Position numbers and translations under genes: made by a program. A model generated the notes under the pieces. It ran no database searches, was not told where the DNA came from, and saw only the letters and a program-made list of their open reading frames with translations. A DNA stretch of 64,000 nt from Paenarthrobacter sp. AR 02 (GTDB lineage: Bacteria > Actinomycetota > Actinomycetes > Actinomycetales > Micrococcaceae), in NCBI RefSeq assembly GCF_021538675.1, contig NZ_JAJUKH010000004.1:186001-250000 (forward strand). Direction: 5' to 3'. Shown in pieces: positions 34,829 through 43,993 of the stretch. Position 1 is the stretch's first letter. Every line of letters begins with the position of its first letter.

Positions 34829-35608
34829 TTATCCGAAGCGCCCGGAGACGTAGTCTTCCGTGGCCTTCTGGGCCGGGTTGTTGAAGATGCTGGTGGTGTC
34901 AGCGAACTCGATCAGCTTGCCGGGCTTGCCGGTGCCGGCGATGTTGAAGAACGCGGTCTTGTCCGAAACGCGGGCGGCCTGCTGCATGTTGTGGGTCACG
35001 ATCACCACGGTGTACTGGTCCTTGAGCTCGTTGATGAGGTCCTCAACGGCCAGTGTGGAGATGGGGTCCAGCGCGGAGCAGGGCTCGTCCATGAGGATCA
35101 CCTGGGGTTCAACGGCGATGGCACGGGCGATGCAGAGGCGCTGCTGCTGGCCGCCGGAGAGGCCGGAACCGGGCTTGTCCAGGCGGTCCTTGACCTCGTT
35201 CCACAGGTTGGCGCCCACCAGGGACTTCTCCACCAGCGCATCTGCTGCGCCCTTGGAGATCTTCTTGTTGTTCAGCTTCACGCCGGCCAGCACGTTGTCG
35301 CGGATGGACATGGTGGGGAACGGGTTGGGCCGCTGGAAAACCATGCCCACCTGGGTGCGGACGGTGACCGGGTCAACACCGGGGCCGTACAGGTTGTCCC
35401 CGTCCAGCAGGACCTCGCCCTCGACGCGTGCGCCGGGAAGGACCTCGTGCATGCGGTTCAGCGTGCGGAGGAAAGTGGACTTGCCGCAGCCGGACGGGCC
35501 GATGAAGGCCGTGACGGACTTGGCTTCGATGTTGATGTTGACGTCCTCAACGGCCAGGAAATTGCCGTAGTAGACATTCAGGTCTTTGACGTCGATGCGC
35601 TTAGACAT
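34829..35608 (-). CDS. pstB: Phosphate ABC transporter ATP-binding protein PstB
   Basis: 259 residues. Walker [10 protein letters not shown], PstB-specific QRPNPFP region, signature LSGGQQQR, and Walker B VILMDEP. It energises high-affinity phosphate import through PstC/PstA. Last gene of pstSCAB, 63 bases after pstA. No phoU follows in this window. Confidence 0.96.
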   Translation of the reverse strand: MSKRIDVKDLNVYYGNFLAVEDVNINIEAKSVTAFIGPSGCGKSTFLRTLNRMHEVLPGARVEGEVLLDGDNLYGPGVDPVTVRTQVGMVFQRPNPFPTMSIRDNVLAGVKLNNKKISKGAADALVEKSLVGANLWNEVKDRLDKPGSGLSGGQQQRLCIARAIAVEPQVILMDEPCSALDPISTLAVEDLINELKDQYTVVIVTHNMQQAARVSDKTAFFNIAGTGKPGKLIEFADTTSIFNNPAQKATEDYVSGRFG

Positions 35609-35671
35609 GGTGTTCCTTTGTTCCTTGGGGGGTTCTGGAAGTGTAAACGTGGCCTGAAGGGCCAGGCCCGG

Positions 35672-36775
35672 CTAGCGTCCTGTTTTCGGAGCGAAGATAC
35701 GGGCGATGAGGCGGGCTCCGAGGTTCAGGAGCATCACCAGGATGATCAGCACCAGCGCGGCGCCCCATGCACGCTGGTCCGAGGGACCAGGGTTGGACGG
35801 CGACGTCGGGTTGAGGATCTGCGTGTAAATGAACGTGGGCAGCGAGGCCATCCAGCCGCCAAACACGTTGTTGTTGATGGTGGTGGCAAAGCCTGCGGTC
35901 ACCAGGATCGGCGCGGTCTCGCCGATCACGCGGGCGATCGCCAAGGTGACGCCCGACGCAATGCCGGAGATCGCCGTCGGAATGACCACCTTGGTGATGG
36001 TGCGCCATTTACGGACGCCCAGCGCATAGGAAGCCTCGCGAAGTTCGTTCGGGACGATCTTCAGCATTTCCTCGCTGGAACGGACCACCACCGGGATCAT
36101 CAGCACGGAAAGCGCGACGGCGGCTACCGCACCGGTCTTGGTGCCGGGGCCGACGATGGCGAAGAAGAACGCTGCCGCGAAGAGGCCGGCCACGATCGAC
36201 GGGATGCCTGTCATGACATCCACGAAGAACGTGATGGCGCGGGCCAGCGGACGGTCGTTGCCGTATTCCACCAGGTAGATGGAGGTCAGCAGGCCCACAG
36301 GCACGGAAATGACCGTGGCAAGAAGCGTGATCTGGATGGTGCCAAGCAGGGCGTGGTAGATACCGCCGAGGACGGGCGCACCGTCTTCCGCTGCTTTGTT
36401 GTCGAAGGCGCCGGTGACACCGTTCATGGAGGTGCCCAGGAAGTTGGGGGTGATGAGGCCTGGAATGCCGTTGACCAGCACGGTCCAGATCACCGAAATC
36501 AGTGGCAGGAGCGCGATCAGGAAAGCACCGACAACCAGGCAGGTGGCGAGCCGGTCCTTGGCTTTACGGGCACCTTCAACGGCTCCGCTCCAGGAAACGA
36601 GGCCCACTGCGAACAGGATCGCGGAGACCAGGCCCCAGCCGAAGGCGTTGAAACCGATCAGCGCCAGGATGGCCGCACCCACGACGAGTGCGACGGCCAG
36701 CACAATGTAGGGCGCGGACTTGGGCAGTTGGCCCTTGGTGAGCGCGGAGCGTTTACGGACTGCTGTGGCGGTCAT
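35672..36775 (-). CDS. pstA: Phosphate ABC transporter permease PstA
   Basis: 367 residues. The N-terminal ~90 residues carry extra membrane segments, then the permease core with EELLKIVPNELREASYALGV (here EEMLKIVPNELREASYALGV), the EAA loop that contacts PstB. ATG directly abuts the pstC TAA. Confidence 0.94.
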   Translation of the reverse strand: MTATAVRKRSALTKGQLPKSAPYIVLAVALVVGAAILALIGFNAFGWGLVSAILFAVGLVSWSGAVEGARKAKDRLATCLVVGAFLIALLPLISVIWTVLVNGIPGLITPNFLGTSMNGVTGAFDNKAAEDGAPVLGGIYHALLGTIQITLLATVISVPVGLLTSIYLVEYGNDRPLARAITFFVDVMTGIPSIVAGLFAAAFFFAIVGPGTKTGAVAAVALSVLMIPVVVRSSEEMLKIVPNELREASYALGVRKWRTITKVVIPTAISGIASGVTLAIARVIGETAPILVTAGFATTINNNVFGGWMASLPTFIYTQILNPTSPSNPGPSDQRAWGAALVLIILVMLLNLGARLIARIFAPKTGR

Positions 36776-37708
36776 TTAATTGGCTCCCGAGAATTCTTTG
36801 TGCCGGGTGATGATCCAGCGGGCGATCATGTTCACGCCCAGCGTGATGACGAACAGCACCAGGCCGGCAGCGATCAGCGTATTGACCTTCAGGCCGCTGG
36901 CTTCGGGGAAGTTCAGGGCGATCTCGGCGGCGATGGTCTGGTTGCCGGACTGGATAAGGCTGGCGGTCAGGACGCCGGAGGACAGCACCAGGGCAACGGC
37001 CATGGTCTCTCCCAGTGCGCGGCCGAGGCCCAGCATGATCGCGCTGACGATGCCCGGGCGACCGAAGGGCAGCACGGCCATCTTGATCATTTCCCAGCGG
37101 GTTGCTCCCAGTGCAAGCGCTGCTTCTTCGTGCAGCTTGGGGGTCTGCAGGAAGATTTCGCGGGACAGGGAGGTGATGATGGGAAGGACCATGACGGACA
37201 GTACGATGCCTGCGGTCAGGATGGTCTTGCCGGTTGCGGATGCCGGACCCGCGAAGATCGGGATCCAGCCGAGGTTGTTGGCCAGCCAGTCATACGCCGG
37301 AGAGATTTCCTTGGCCAGGAAGGCCGCACCCCATGCACCGTAGACAACGGAGGGGATGGCTGCGAGGAGGTCCACCACGTAGCCGAGGCCGGAAGCGAGC
37401 CGGCGTGGGGCGTAGTGCGAGATGAACAGGGCCACGCCGATCGCTACCGGAGTGGCGATGACGAGGGCGATCACGGCGGCGATGAGCGTTCCCACCACGA
37501 TCGGGGCGATGTAGGCGAAGAAGCCGTGGCCGCCCTGGATGCTCTCGGGAGGTGCGGTCAACGCAGGGATCGCCTGCACCACAAGGAACAACGCGACTCC
37601 GAAGAGAACCGCGAGAATCAGGCACCCTGCGGCCATGGCGGCCCCGGAGAAAACCTTGTCCCCGGCGCGTCCTGCGCCTTGGGAGGTTGTCAGGGAGTTG
37701 GTGGTCAC
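36776..37708 (-). CDS. pstC: Phosphate ABC transporter permease PstC
   Basis: 310 residues from the GTG at 37708, chosen for the AAGGA upstream; the frame is open to 37786. Six membrane segments, with the EAA loop HEEAALALGATRWEMIKMAV. Pairs with PstA to form the phosphate channel. Separated from pstS by a 138-base region with a large stem-loop. Confidence 0.93.
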   Translation of the reverse strand: MTTNSLTTSQGAGRAGDKVFSGAAMAAGCLILAVLFGVALFLVVQAIPALTAPPESIQGGHGFFAYIAPIVVGTLIAAVIALVIATPVAIGVALFISHYAPRRLASGLGYVVDLLAAIPSVVYGAWGAAFLAKEISPAYDWLANNLGWIPIFAGPASATGKTILTAGIVLSVMVLPIITSLSREIFLQTPKLHEEAALALGATRWEMIKMAVLPFGRPGIVSAIMLGLGRALGETMAVALVLSSGVLTASLIQSGNQTIAAEIALNFPEASGLKVNTLIAAGLVLFVITLGVNMIARWIITRHKEFSGAN

Positions 37709-37750
37709 TTCACGATCCTTCAGTCTGGAGTGAACTGGTCTTACATGGCT

Positions 37751-37808
37751 AAGTTCCCTGCCCCGGTCCGGTGCCGCGGTGGCCACCGGAGTGCGGGACA
37801 GGGAACTT
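37751..37808 (-). terminator. Stem-loop between pstS and pstC (attenuator or mRNA stabiliser)
   Basis: The outer stem AAGTTCCCTG (37751-37760) pairs exactly with 37799-37808 and extends with CCCG/CGGG past one mismatch. An inner GC-rich stem (CCGGTG/CACCGG) fills the loop. Such structures after pstS usually keep pstS mRNA more abundant than the permease genes; that function is inferred. Confidence 0.75.
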
Positions 37809-37846
37809 CAGTGTTCAGCCGGGTTCAGCAAACCCGCCGGGAAACC

Positions 37847-38968
37847 TTAGGCCTTGGCCTTGATGGTTTCGATAGCGGCCTTGGCCTTGTCCTGCAGCGT
37901 CTTGGAGAGCGGTGCGGACTTTGCGGCGTCAGCTGCGGTCTTCTGTCCTTCGTCGGAAACGACGTAGGTTTCGAAGGCCTTGACCAGGTCGGCAACAGCC
38001 TTGGTCTCGTAGGTGGTGCAGACAACGTGGTACGAAACGAGGACTACGGGGTAGGCGCCCGCTGCGGTGGTCTTGCGGTCCAGCTTGATGGCGACGTCGT
38101 TGGCGGCGCGGCCGTCAACGGGCTTGCCGGCTTCGACAGCCTTGGCGGCAGCGTCCGCGGAGATCTTGACGAACTCTTCGCCAACCTTGATGGAAGCGGT
38201 ACCGAGCTTGCCGGAAACAGCGGAGTCGTCAGCGTAGGTCACGGCACCGGGGGTGTCGGTGACGGTCTTGACGACGCCGGAGGTGCCCTTGGCGTTTTCG
38301 CCCTTCAGGGATGCGGGCCAGACGCCGGCAGCCTTGTCGGTCCAGACCTCGGGAGCTGCAGCTGCCAGGTAGTCGGTGAAGTTGCTGGTGGTGCCGGAGT
38401 CGTCAGAGCGGTTGACCGGGGTGACCTTGAGGTCCGGGAGCGTAACGCCTGCGTTGAGGGCGGCGATTGCGGGGTCGTTCCAGTTGGCGATTTCGCCGCG
38501 GAAGAGTTTGGCGACCGTAGCGGCGTCGAGCTTCAGTTCCTTTACGTTGGGAATGTTGAAGGCGACGGCGATCGGGGAGATGTAGACGGGGAGGTTGATG
38601 GCACCCTCGGGGCCGCACTTGGCCTTGGAGGCAGCAAGCTCGTCGTCCTTCAGGTAGGCGTCCGAGCCGGCGAACTGTGCCGAGCCGTCGATGATCGCCT
38701 TGCGGCCTGCGCCGGAGCCATCCGGGGAGTACTGCACGGTGGCGCCCTGGTTTGCGGTGGCGAAGCCGGCCTTCCAGGCATCCATTGCTGCGCCGGTGGA
38801 GGAGGCGCCAATGCCGGTCAGGGTGCCGGTGACCTTGGTTCCGGAGGCTGCCGACTGGGTGCCGGCCGGAGTTCCCGTTGCGTTGTCTGAACCGCAAGCA
38901 GTGAGCGCGAGAGCGCCGGCTGCGATGACCGCGATTGCCGCGTTGCGGCCGAAGTGAGTTGCCTTCAC
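37847..38968 (-). CDS. pstS: Phosphate-binding lipoprotein PstS
   Basis: 373 residues from the GTG at 38968 (MKATHFGRNAAIAVIAAGAL); the frame is open further but that part is upstream DNA. Lipobox LTAC, then the PstS fold with TGIGASSTGAAMDAWKAGF, DGSGAGRKAIIDGSAQFAGS and VNRSDDSGTTSNFTDYL for phosphate binding. First gene of the pst operon; a PHO box lies about 120 bases upstream. Confidence 0.95.
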   Translation of the reverse strand: MKATHFGRNAAIAVIAAGALALTACGSDNATGTPAGTQSAASGTKVTGTLTGIGASSTGAAMDAWKAGFATANQGATVQYSPDGSGAGRKAIIDGSAQFAGSDAYLKDDELAASKAKCGPEGAINLPVYISPIAVAFNIPNVKELKLDAATVAKLFRGEIANWNDPAIAALNAGVTLPDLKVTPVNRSDDSGTTSNFTDYLAAAAPEVWTDKAAGVWPASLKGENAKGTSGVVKTVTDTPGAVTYADDSAVSGKLGTASIKVGEEFVKISADAAAKAVEAGKPVDGRAANDVAIKLDRKTTAAGAYPVVLVSYHVVCTTYETKAVADLVKAFETYVVSDEGQKTAADAAKSAPLSKTLQDKAKAAIETIKAKA

Positions 38969-39089
38969 TTGGATGTGCCCCTTCCAGGGATCTTCGATGC
39001 GGGCCGAACGGAGATTTCGGCGTGCGCGAGCTGTGGACCTTTTTGTTCCTTTACTGAAGGTAAGGAGCGCAGGTAACGGGACCTGTGGT

Positions 39090-39111
39090 GGAAGGTGAAC
39101 AGGAGATGAAC
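39090..39111 (-). promoter_or_regulatory. PHO box (PhoP-binding direct repeats) for pstSCAB
   Basis: On the minus strand, two adjacent 11-base repeats: GTTCATCTCCT (39111-39101) and GTTCACCTTCC (39100-39090). This matches the actinobacterial PHO box, tandem 11-mers starting GTTCA. Placed ~122 bases upstream of the pstS start. Confidence 0.85.
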
Positions 39112-39204
39112 GACGGCGGACCATTGCGTGATGTGGCGCGCGCCACCTTGAGCGTCGCCCGGGTTGCCGTCGTTGCGGATGCCAGGACAAATAGACTGGA
39201 GCAC

Positions 39205-40332
39205 ATGGCTGCCGCGAAGGGATTTTCTGCAAGCAAGAGGTTTCTGCGCGCCAGGGTCCGGACCGGCTTGGTTCGCAGCCGGAATTCGTTGACACCGGCC
39301 ATCCAAATGACAGTGTGCGCCGTTGGTGCCTACGCCTTTGCCGAATACGTGCTGGGCCACCAGGGTCCCCTGTTTGCTGCCACGTCGTCCCTGATTGCCT
39401 TGGGCTTCTCCCGGGACCCCCGCCTGCGCCGGGTGATCGAGGTGGGCCTTGGCTGCACCCTCGGGATCGTTGTTGGCGACTTGCTGCTCCACTGGCTGGG
39501 CGCTGGGATCTGGCAGGCCGCCGTCGTTCTTCTTTTCTCCATCCTGTTGGCCAGGTTCCTGGACAGCGGCACCATCTTCACCACCCAACTGGGGCTGCAG
39601 TCGTTGTTGGTGGTGCTGCTTCCGGCTCCGGCCGGCGGGCCGTTCACGCGAAGCATTGATGCTGTGGTGGGTGGCGTGTGTGCGCTGCTGGTGACCATCC
39701 TGGTGCCCAAGGATCCGCGCAGGGAGCCGCGCAAGGACGTCCAACAGATCCTGCACGAGCTCGCCGAAGTGTTGCGGGAGTGCGCCAAGGCCATGATCGA
39801 GAGCGATTCCACCATGGCCTGGCACGCCCTGATCCGCGGCCGCAATTGCCAGCCGTTGGTGGACCGAATGCGGCAGACCCTGCGTGCTTCGGGTGAGGTA
39901 GCCACACTTGCTCCTGCGCACCGGAGGCATCGCGATGAACTGGCAAGCCTTGAACATTCGTTGGAGTACATCGATCTGGCCTTGCGCAACAGCCGCGTGT
40001 TCGCGCGACGCCTGACCAGTGCCATCAACCACGCGGCACTCTCCGACGAAGCGATCGACAGCATCTCCGAGGTCCTGCAGGAAACCGCGGCCGCAATAGA
40101 CGAGATGACCATCGGGCTCGCCGAACAAAGCGAGGGTACCCGGCGGGTCCATCTGCGGCGCGCCCGGAACGACCTCAGTGACATCGCCGCCCGGCTCCAC
40201 CCGAAGATGCTCGACGTCCAACGGCTTGAGGGCGAGACCGTGGTCATGCTGTTCCGCCCTCTCATGGTGGACCTGCTGGAGGCCAGCGGGATGGAACCGG
40301 AAGAGGCACGGACGGTCCTCCCACCGCTGTAG
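39205..40332 (+). CDS. FUSC/aromatic-acid-exporter-like membrane protein
   Basis: 375 residues from the ATG at 39205. TAGACT ends 7 bases before it, and starting further upstream would put the PHO box inside the gene (the frame is open to 39085). Membrane segments cluster in the first ~170 residues (QMTVCAVGAYAFAEYVLG, TLGIVVGDLLLHWLG, LLVVLLPAP). The rest is a long cytosolic helical domain, as in FUSC/DUF939 proteins. Divergent from pstS. Substrate unknown. Confidence 0.8.
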   Translation: MAAAKGFSASKRFLRARVRTGLVRSRNSLTPAIQMTVCAVGAYAFAEYVLGHQGPLFAATSSLIALGFSRDPRLRRVIEVGLGCTLGIVVGDLLLHWLGAGIWQAAVVLLFSILLARFLDSGTIFTTQLGLQSLLVVLLPAPAGGPFTRSIDAVVGGVCALLVTILVPKDPRREPRKDVQQILHELAEVLRECAKAMIESDSTMAWHALIRGRNCQPLVDRMRQTLRASGEVATLAPAHRRHRDELASLEHSLEYIDLALRNSRVFARRLTSAINHAALSDEAIDSISEVLQETAAAIDEMTIGLAEQSEGTRRVHLRRARNDLSDIAARLHPKMLDVQRLEGETVVMLFRPLMVDLLEASGMEPEEARTVLPPL

Positions 40333-40380
40333 CTCCTCCTGGGCCCAATAGTGTCGGCCCCCGCCACTACGCTTGGACCC

Positions 40381-41763
40381 ATGGCTTCAAAGACTTCCCG
40401 CGCATCAAAGACCCCCGCCTACAAGTGCGCCGAATGCGGCTGGACGGCCATCAAGTGGGTGGGCCGCTGCGGCGAATGCCAGGCATGGGGAACCGTTGAG
40501 GAATACGGCGCCACAGTGGCACGTACGACGGCGGCCGCCACCGTCCTGGAACCGGCCCGCCGTATCGCTGAGGTAGATGGAACAACCGCCGCGTTCCTGC
40601 CCACAGGGGTGGACGAACTCGACCGCGTACTCGGTGGAGGGCTCGTGCCAGGCGCCGTCATCCTCCTGGCCGGGGAACCCGGCGTCGGAAAGTCCACGCT
40701 GCTGCTGGATGTCGCGGCAAAGTTCGCGCGCACGGGCCAGGACGTCCTGTACGTCACCGGTGAGGAGTCTGCCGCTCAGGTGAAGCTGCGCGCCGAACGG
40801 ATTGACGCCGTCGCGCACACCCTCTACCTCTCAGCTGAGACGGATCTGGGACAGGCCCTTGGCCAAGTGGAAAAGCTTGAGCCGAAGCTGCTCATTGTCG
40901 ACTCCGTCCAGACGCTCAGCAGTGCAGACGTGGAGGGCAGCGCGGGCGGTGTGTCACAGGTACGTGAGGTAGCTGCCTCGATCATCGCCGCTGCCAAACG
41001 ACGAAACATGACAACCCTTTTGGTGGGCCACGTGACCAAGGAAGGCACCATCGCCGGGCCGCGCCTGCTGGAGCACCTGGTGGATGTGGTGTGCCAGTTC
41101 GAAGGCGAGCGCCACTCCCGCCTTCGCCTGCTGCGGGCGGTCAAAAACCGCTATGGTGCCACGGACGATGTCGGCTGCTTCGACCTCAACGAGTCCGGCA
41201 TTGAAGGCCTGGCGGACCCAAGCGGGCTTTTCGTGTCGCGCACGCGTGAACCGGTGTCCGGCACGTGCATCACGGTGACCATGGAGGGCCGGCGCCCCTT
41301 GCTCGCCGAGGTGCAATCGCTCCTTGCGGAGAGCCCCAATTCCCAGCCCCGGCGCGCAACGAGTGGGCTGGAGAGCTCACGGGTGGCCATGCTGCTGGCG
41401 GTCCTTCAACAGCGGGCCGGGTGCATGCTGCACAAGGATGACTCCTACGTTGCCACCGTGGGCGGGGTGAAGCTGACGGAACCGGCCACTGACCTGGCGG
41501 TGGCGTTGGCTGTTGCCTCGGCGAAGTCGCGGAAGGCACTCCCCCAGAGACTCATCGCTTTCGGCGAAGTCGGGCTGGCCGGCGAGGTCCGTCCTGTTCC
41601 CGGAATCAACCAGCGCATCCAGGAGGCACACCGTCTCGGATTCACCCACGCGATCGTTCCGGCAAGCCCGGCGGGGGCAGGTGTGATTCCCGAGGGCTTC
41701 TCTGTGCGCGAGGTGGGCCACTTGGCAGAGGCGTTGGAGTTGCTGATTACTCAGGCATCATGA
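40381..41763 (+). CDS. radA: DNA repair/recombination ATPase RadA
   Basis: 460 residues from the ATG at 40381. Zinc finger C16-x2-C19 ... C30-x2-C33, Walker A GEPGVGKS around residue 98-105, KNRYG motif (KNRYGATDDVGCF), and a C-terminal Lon-like domain. It is the bacterial branch-migration helicase and RecA paralogue. TACGCT ends 7 bases before the ATG, no ribosome-binding site: leaderless candidate. In many actinobacteria radA is next to disA; here two genes intervene. Confidence 0.95.
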   Translation: MASKTSRASKTPAYKCAECGWTAIKWVGRCGECQAWGTVEEYGATVARTTAAATVLEPARRIAEVDGTTAAFLPTGVDELDRVLGGGLVPGAVILLAGEPGVGKSTLLLDVAAKFARTGQDVLYVTGEESAAQVKLRAERIDAVAHTLYLSAETDLGQALGQVEKLEPKLLIVDSVQTLSSADVEGSAGGVSQVREVAASIIAAAKRRNMTTLLVGHVTKEGTIAGPRLLEHLVDVVCQFEGERHSRLRLLRAVKNRYGATDDVGCFDLNESGIEGLADPSGLFVSRTREPVSGTCITVTMEGRRPLLAEVQSLLAESPNSQPRRATSGLESSRVAMLLAVLQQRAGCMLHKDDSYVATVGGVKLTEPATDLAVALAVASAKSRKALPQRLIAFGEVGLAGEVRPVPGINQRIQEAHRLGFTHAIVPASPAGAGVIPEGFSVREVGHLAEALELLITQAS

Positions 41764-41846
41764 TTGAGCTGCGGACCGCGGATCCCTAGGATAGGACGAA
41801 AGCGCAGCTCAGGAAGGCTCGGTGTTTGTTTTTGGGGGAGCAACCA

Positions 41847-43091
41847 GTGGAAGACAGCGCGTCCCGCAAGGAGAACCGCGCCGAGCTGTTGAGGGCGTTC
41901 ACGTTGCCGGCGGTGATTGGCCTGGCGGTACTCGGTATAGCCGGGGTTAACTTCGCCAACTCACTGTCCCAGCGGGAGGCAGCTGCAACGCCGTCGGCCG
42001 CGGCCTGCGAAGTCACTCCGCGAAGCGAACTGGCCCCGGCGAACGGGACGTTGTTTGGCGTCAATCTGGATTACCATTCCAAGTCCTTGGCGACATTCGC
42101 CAAAGACCTGGGCCACAAACCCGCCGTCAGTGTTTCGTTTACCGGCTTTCCGTTGACACCCAAGGATGAAGAAGACCTCCAGAAGGCCGTTGAGCAGATC
42201 CATGCAGATGGCCGCATGATGCTCCTGACACTTGAGCCTGCCCAGGGCTTGAACGCCGTCACCGATGACACAGCCACGGCCTTGGCCAAGGACTTGGCGC
42301 GGTTCAACAAGGAGGGCGTCCCGGTCATCGTCCGGTTCGCGCACGAGATGAACGGCTCCTGGTACGCGTGGTCGCAGCAGCCCCAAAAATACGTGGCCGC
42401 GTTTCAGACTCTGGCCAAGGCAGTACATAGGGACGCGCCCGGTTCAGCCATGATGTGGGCACCCAACTACGGCGGCGGTTACCCCTTCGCCGGTGGCCAG
42501 TTCGAGGCCAAGCCGGGGACCCCGGAATTCGCTGCCTTGGACACCAACGGCGACGGCGCACTGACAATGAACGATGACGCGTATTCGCCCTATTACCCGG
42601 GTGATGAGGCCGTGGACTGGGTGGGCATGTCGCTGTACCACTGGGGCAACAAATATCCGTGGGGTGAGAACGAACTCCCCGAGCCCAACAAATTCACGCA
42701 GCAGCTCACGGGAACCTATTCCGGCGCCAACGGTGACGACACGCTGCTGCCCGATTTCTACAACGTCTACGGCGTCCAGCACGGCAAGCCGGTAGCCATC
42801 CCTGAAACGGCGGCGCTCTTCGCTCCGTCGGCCGGAGGGGAACAGGAACTGGCCATCAAGGAGGCCTGGTGGAACCAGGTCTTCAGCCCTGCAACCCATC
42901 AGCAGTTCCCCTTGCTGAAGATGATCAACTGGTTCGAATGGGACAAGCAGGAAATCGAGGTCAAGGGCCGCGTTGACTGGACTGTTACCAACACGCCGGC
43001 CGTGCGGGAAGCCTTCACAGCTGCGTTGCCGGAATGGTTCCAGTACGGCCCGGACCAGCCCTGCCAGCCCACGGCAAGGACTGGTCCATGA
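41847..43091 (+). CDS. GH26-like (beta-mannanase-type) glycoside hydrolase, membrane-anchored
   Basis: 414 residues from the GTG at 41847, preceded by GGGGGAG; a TTG 21 bases up is also in frame. One N-terminal membrane helix (LPAVIGLAVLGIAGVNFANS) with an outside catalytic domain. FAHEMNGSWYAW holds the probable acid/base E157, and AIPETA the probable nucleophile E310. DTNGDGALTMND (222-233) is a calcium-binding EF-hand/dockerin-like loop. Related GH26-like proteins act on cell-surface or plant beta-glycans. Overlaps the next gene by 4 bases. Confidence 0.78.
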   Translation: MEDSASRKENRAELLRAFTLPAVIGLAVLGIAGVNFANSLSQREAAATPSAAACEVTPRSELAPANGTLFGVNLDYHSKSLATFAKDLGHKPAVSVSFTGFPLTPKDEEDLQKAVEQIHADGRMMLLTLEPAQGLNAVTDDTATALAKDLARFNKEGVPVIVRFAHEMNGSWYAWSQQPQKYVAAFQTLAKAVHRDAPGSAMMWAPNYGGGYPFAGGQFEAKPGTPEFAALDTNGDGALTMNDDAYSPYYPGDEAVDWVGMSLYHWGNKYPWGENELPEPNKFTQQLTGTYSGANGDDTLLPDFYNVYGVQHGKPVAIPETAALFAPSAGGEQELAIKEAWWNQVFSPATHQQFPLLKMINWFEWDKQEIEVKGRVDWTVTNTPAVREAFTAALPEWFQYGPDQPCQPTARTGP

Positions 43092-43711
43092 CAAAACGGA
43101 ATGTGCTTATTGGGGGACGCTTCTTCTTTGGCCTTTTGACCTTGGTGGCTGTTGGTGCGCAGCTGACGGTTCATGTGGGCTTGGGGTACGACGTCTGGAA
43201 TTTCTTCTCCTACTTCACCAACCTGTCCAACATCTTCGCAGCACTTGTGCTGCTGATCAGCGGTTACAGGGTCCTGGTCCGGAAGCGGCCCAGCGAGGCT
43301 GACGACGTCACGCGCGGCACGGCCACGATCGCCATGGCCGTGGTAGGCCTGGTGTTCGGTGCTCTTCTGGCCGGGGAGGATCTCGGTTCCCTGCTGCCCT
43401 GGGTTAATTTCGTGGTGCACTACCTGATGCCCGTGGTGATGGTGTTGGACTGGCTGTTCCAGCCGCCGAGGACCACCCTCCGGCCGAAGCACATCTGGTA
43501 TTGGCTGCTGTACCCCAGTGGGTACCTGGCCTACAGCCTGATCCGGGGAGCTTTGGTCAATTGGTACCCGTACTGGTTCATTGATCCTGCCCGGGCCGGT
43601 GGTTGGGGTGGCGTCGTGATCTTCGGGCTGGCCATTTCCGTGGGTTTCCTCGTGGTGAGCCTGGCGATGATGTGGCTGGGCAACAAGATGAAGCGGCAAG
43701 TGGATTACTGA
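43088..43711 (+). CDS. Pr6Pr family membrane protein
   Basis: 207 residues with about six membrane segments. Conserved NFFSYFTNLSNIFAALVLL, PWVNFVVHYLMPVVMVLDWL and YPSGYLAYSLIRG identify the Pr6Pr (FAR-17a/AIG1-like) family. Its function is unknown. ATGA overlap with the GH26-like gene implies joint translation. An odd structured repeat follows at 43779-43857. Confidence 0.85.
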   Translation: MTKRNVLIGGRFFFGLLTLVAVGAQLTVHVGLGYDVWNFFSYFTNLSNIFAALVLLISGYRVLVRKRPSEADDVTRGTATIAMAVVGLVFGALLAGEDLGSLLPWVNFVVHYLMPVVMVLDWLFQPPRTTLRPKHIWYWLLYPSGYLAYSLIRGALVNWYPYWFIDPARAGGWGGVVIFGLAISVGFLVVSLAMMWLGNKMKRQVDY

Positions 43712-43778
43712 GTGGATGGGCCCGCGCGTAATTAACTACACCAACTTGTTATATCCGCCCACGTCAACGGGCTGCTTT

Positions 43779-43857
43779 CCCAAAGTGGGCCCCACCGCAG
43801 AGCCGGAAGTGGCCTCTTCCGCGGCTGCCCGAACATAACGAAATGACCCACTTTGGG
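43779..43857. repeat. Long inverted repeat with inner stem, dispersed-repeat-like
   Basis: CCCAAAGTGGG (43779-43789) pairs exactly with 43847-43857. Between them AGCCGGAAG/CTTCCGCGGCT forms a second imperfect stem. It lies in the intergenic region between Pr6Pr and disA, about 70 bases after the stop. It may be a terminator or a REP-like element. Confidence 0.65.
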
Positions 43858-43993
43858 GCTTGCTGGTGCGGTTAATGGTGCCCGGAAGCCCTATCATGGT
43901 GCTAGTCGTCAAAGGGGCATTTCTTCGCGTGTCCCCTGATGCCGGATTCAGCTTGTTTGTAAGCCGAGGCTTGCACCTTCGAAGGGAAACCCC

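Noticed and set aside
34991..38890. 1299-aa plus-strand frame
   Set aside because: It runs antisense through pstB, pstA, pstC and pstS, which have full conserved motifs; low-complexity G/D/H-rich translation is a shadow.
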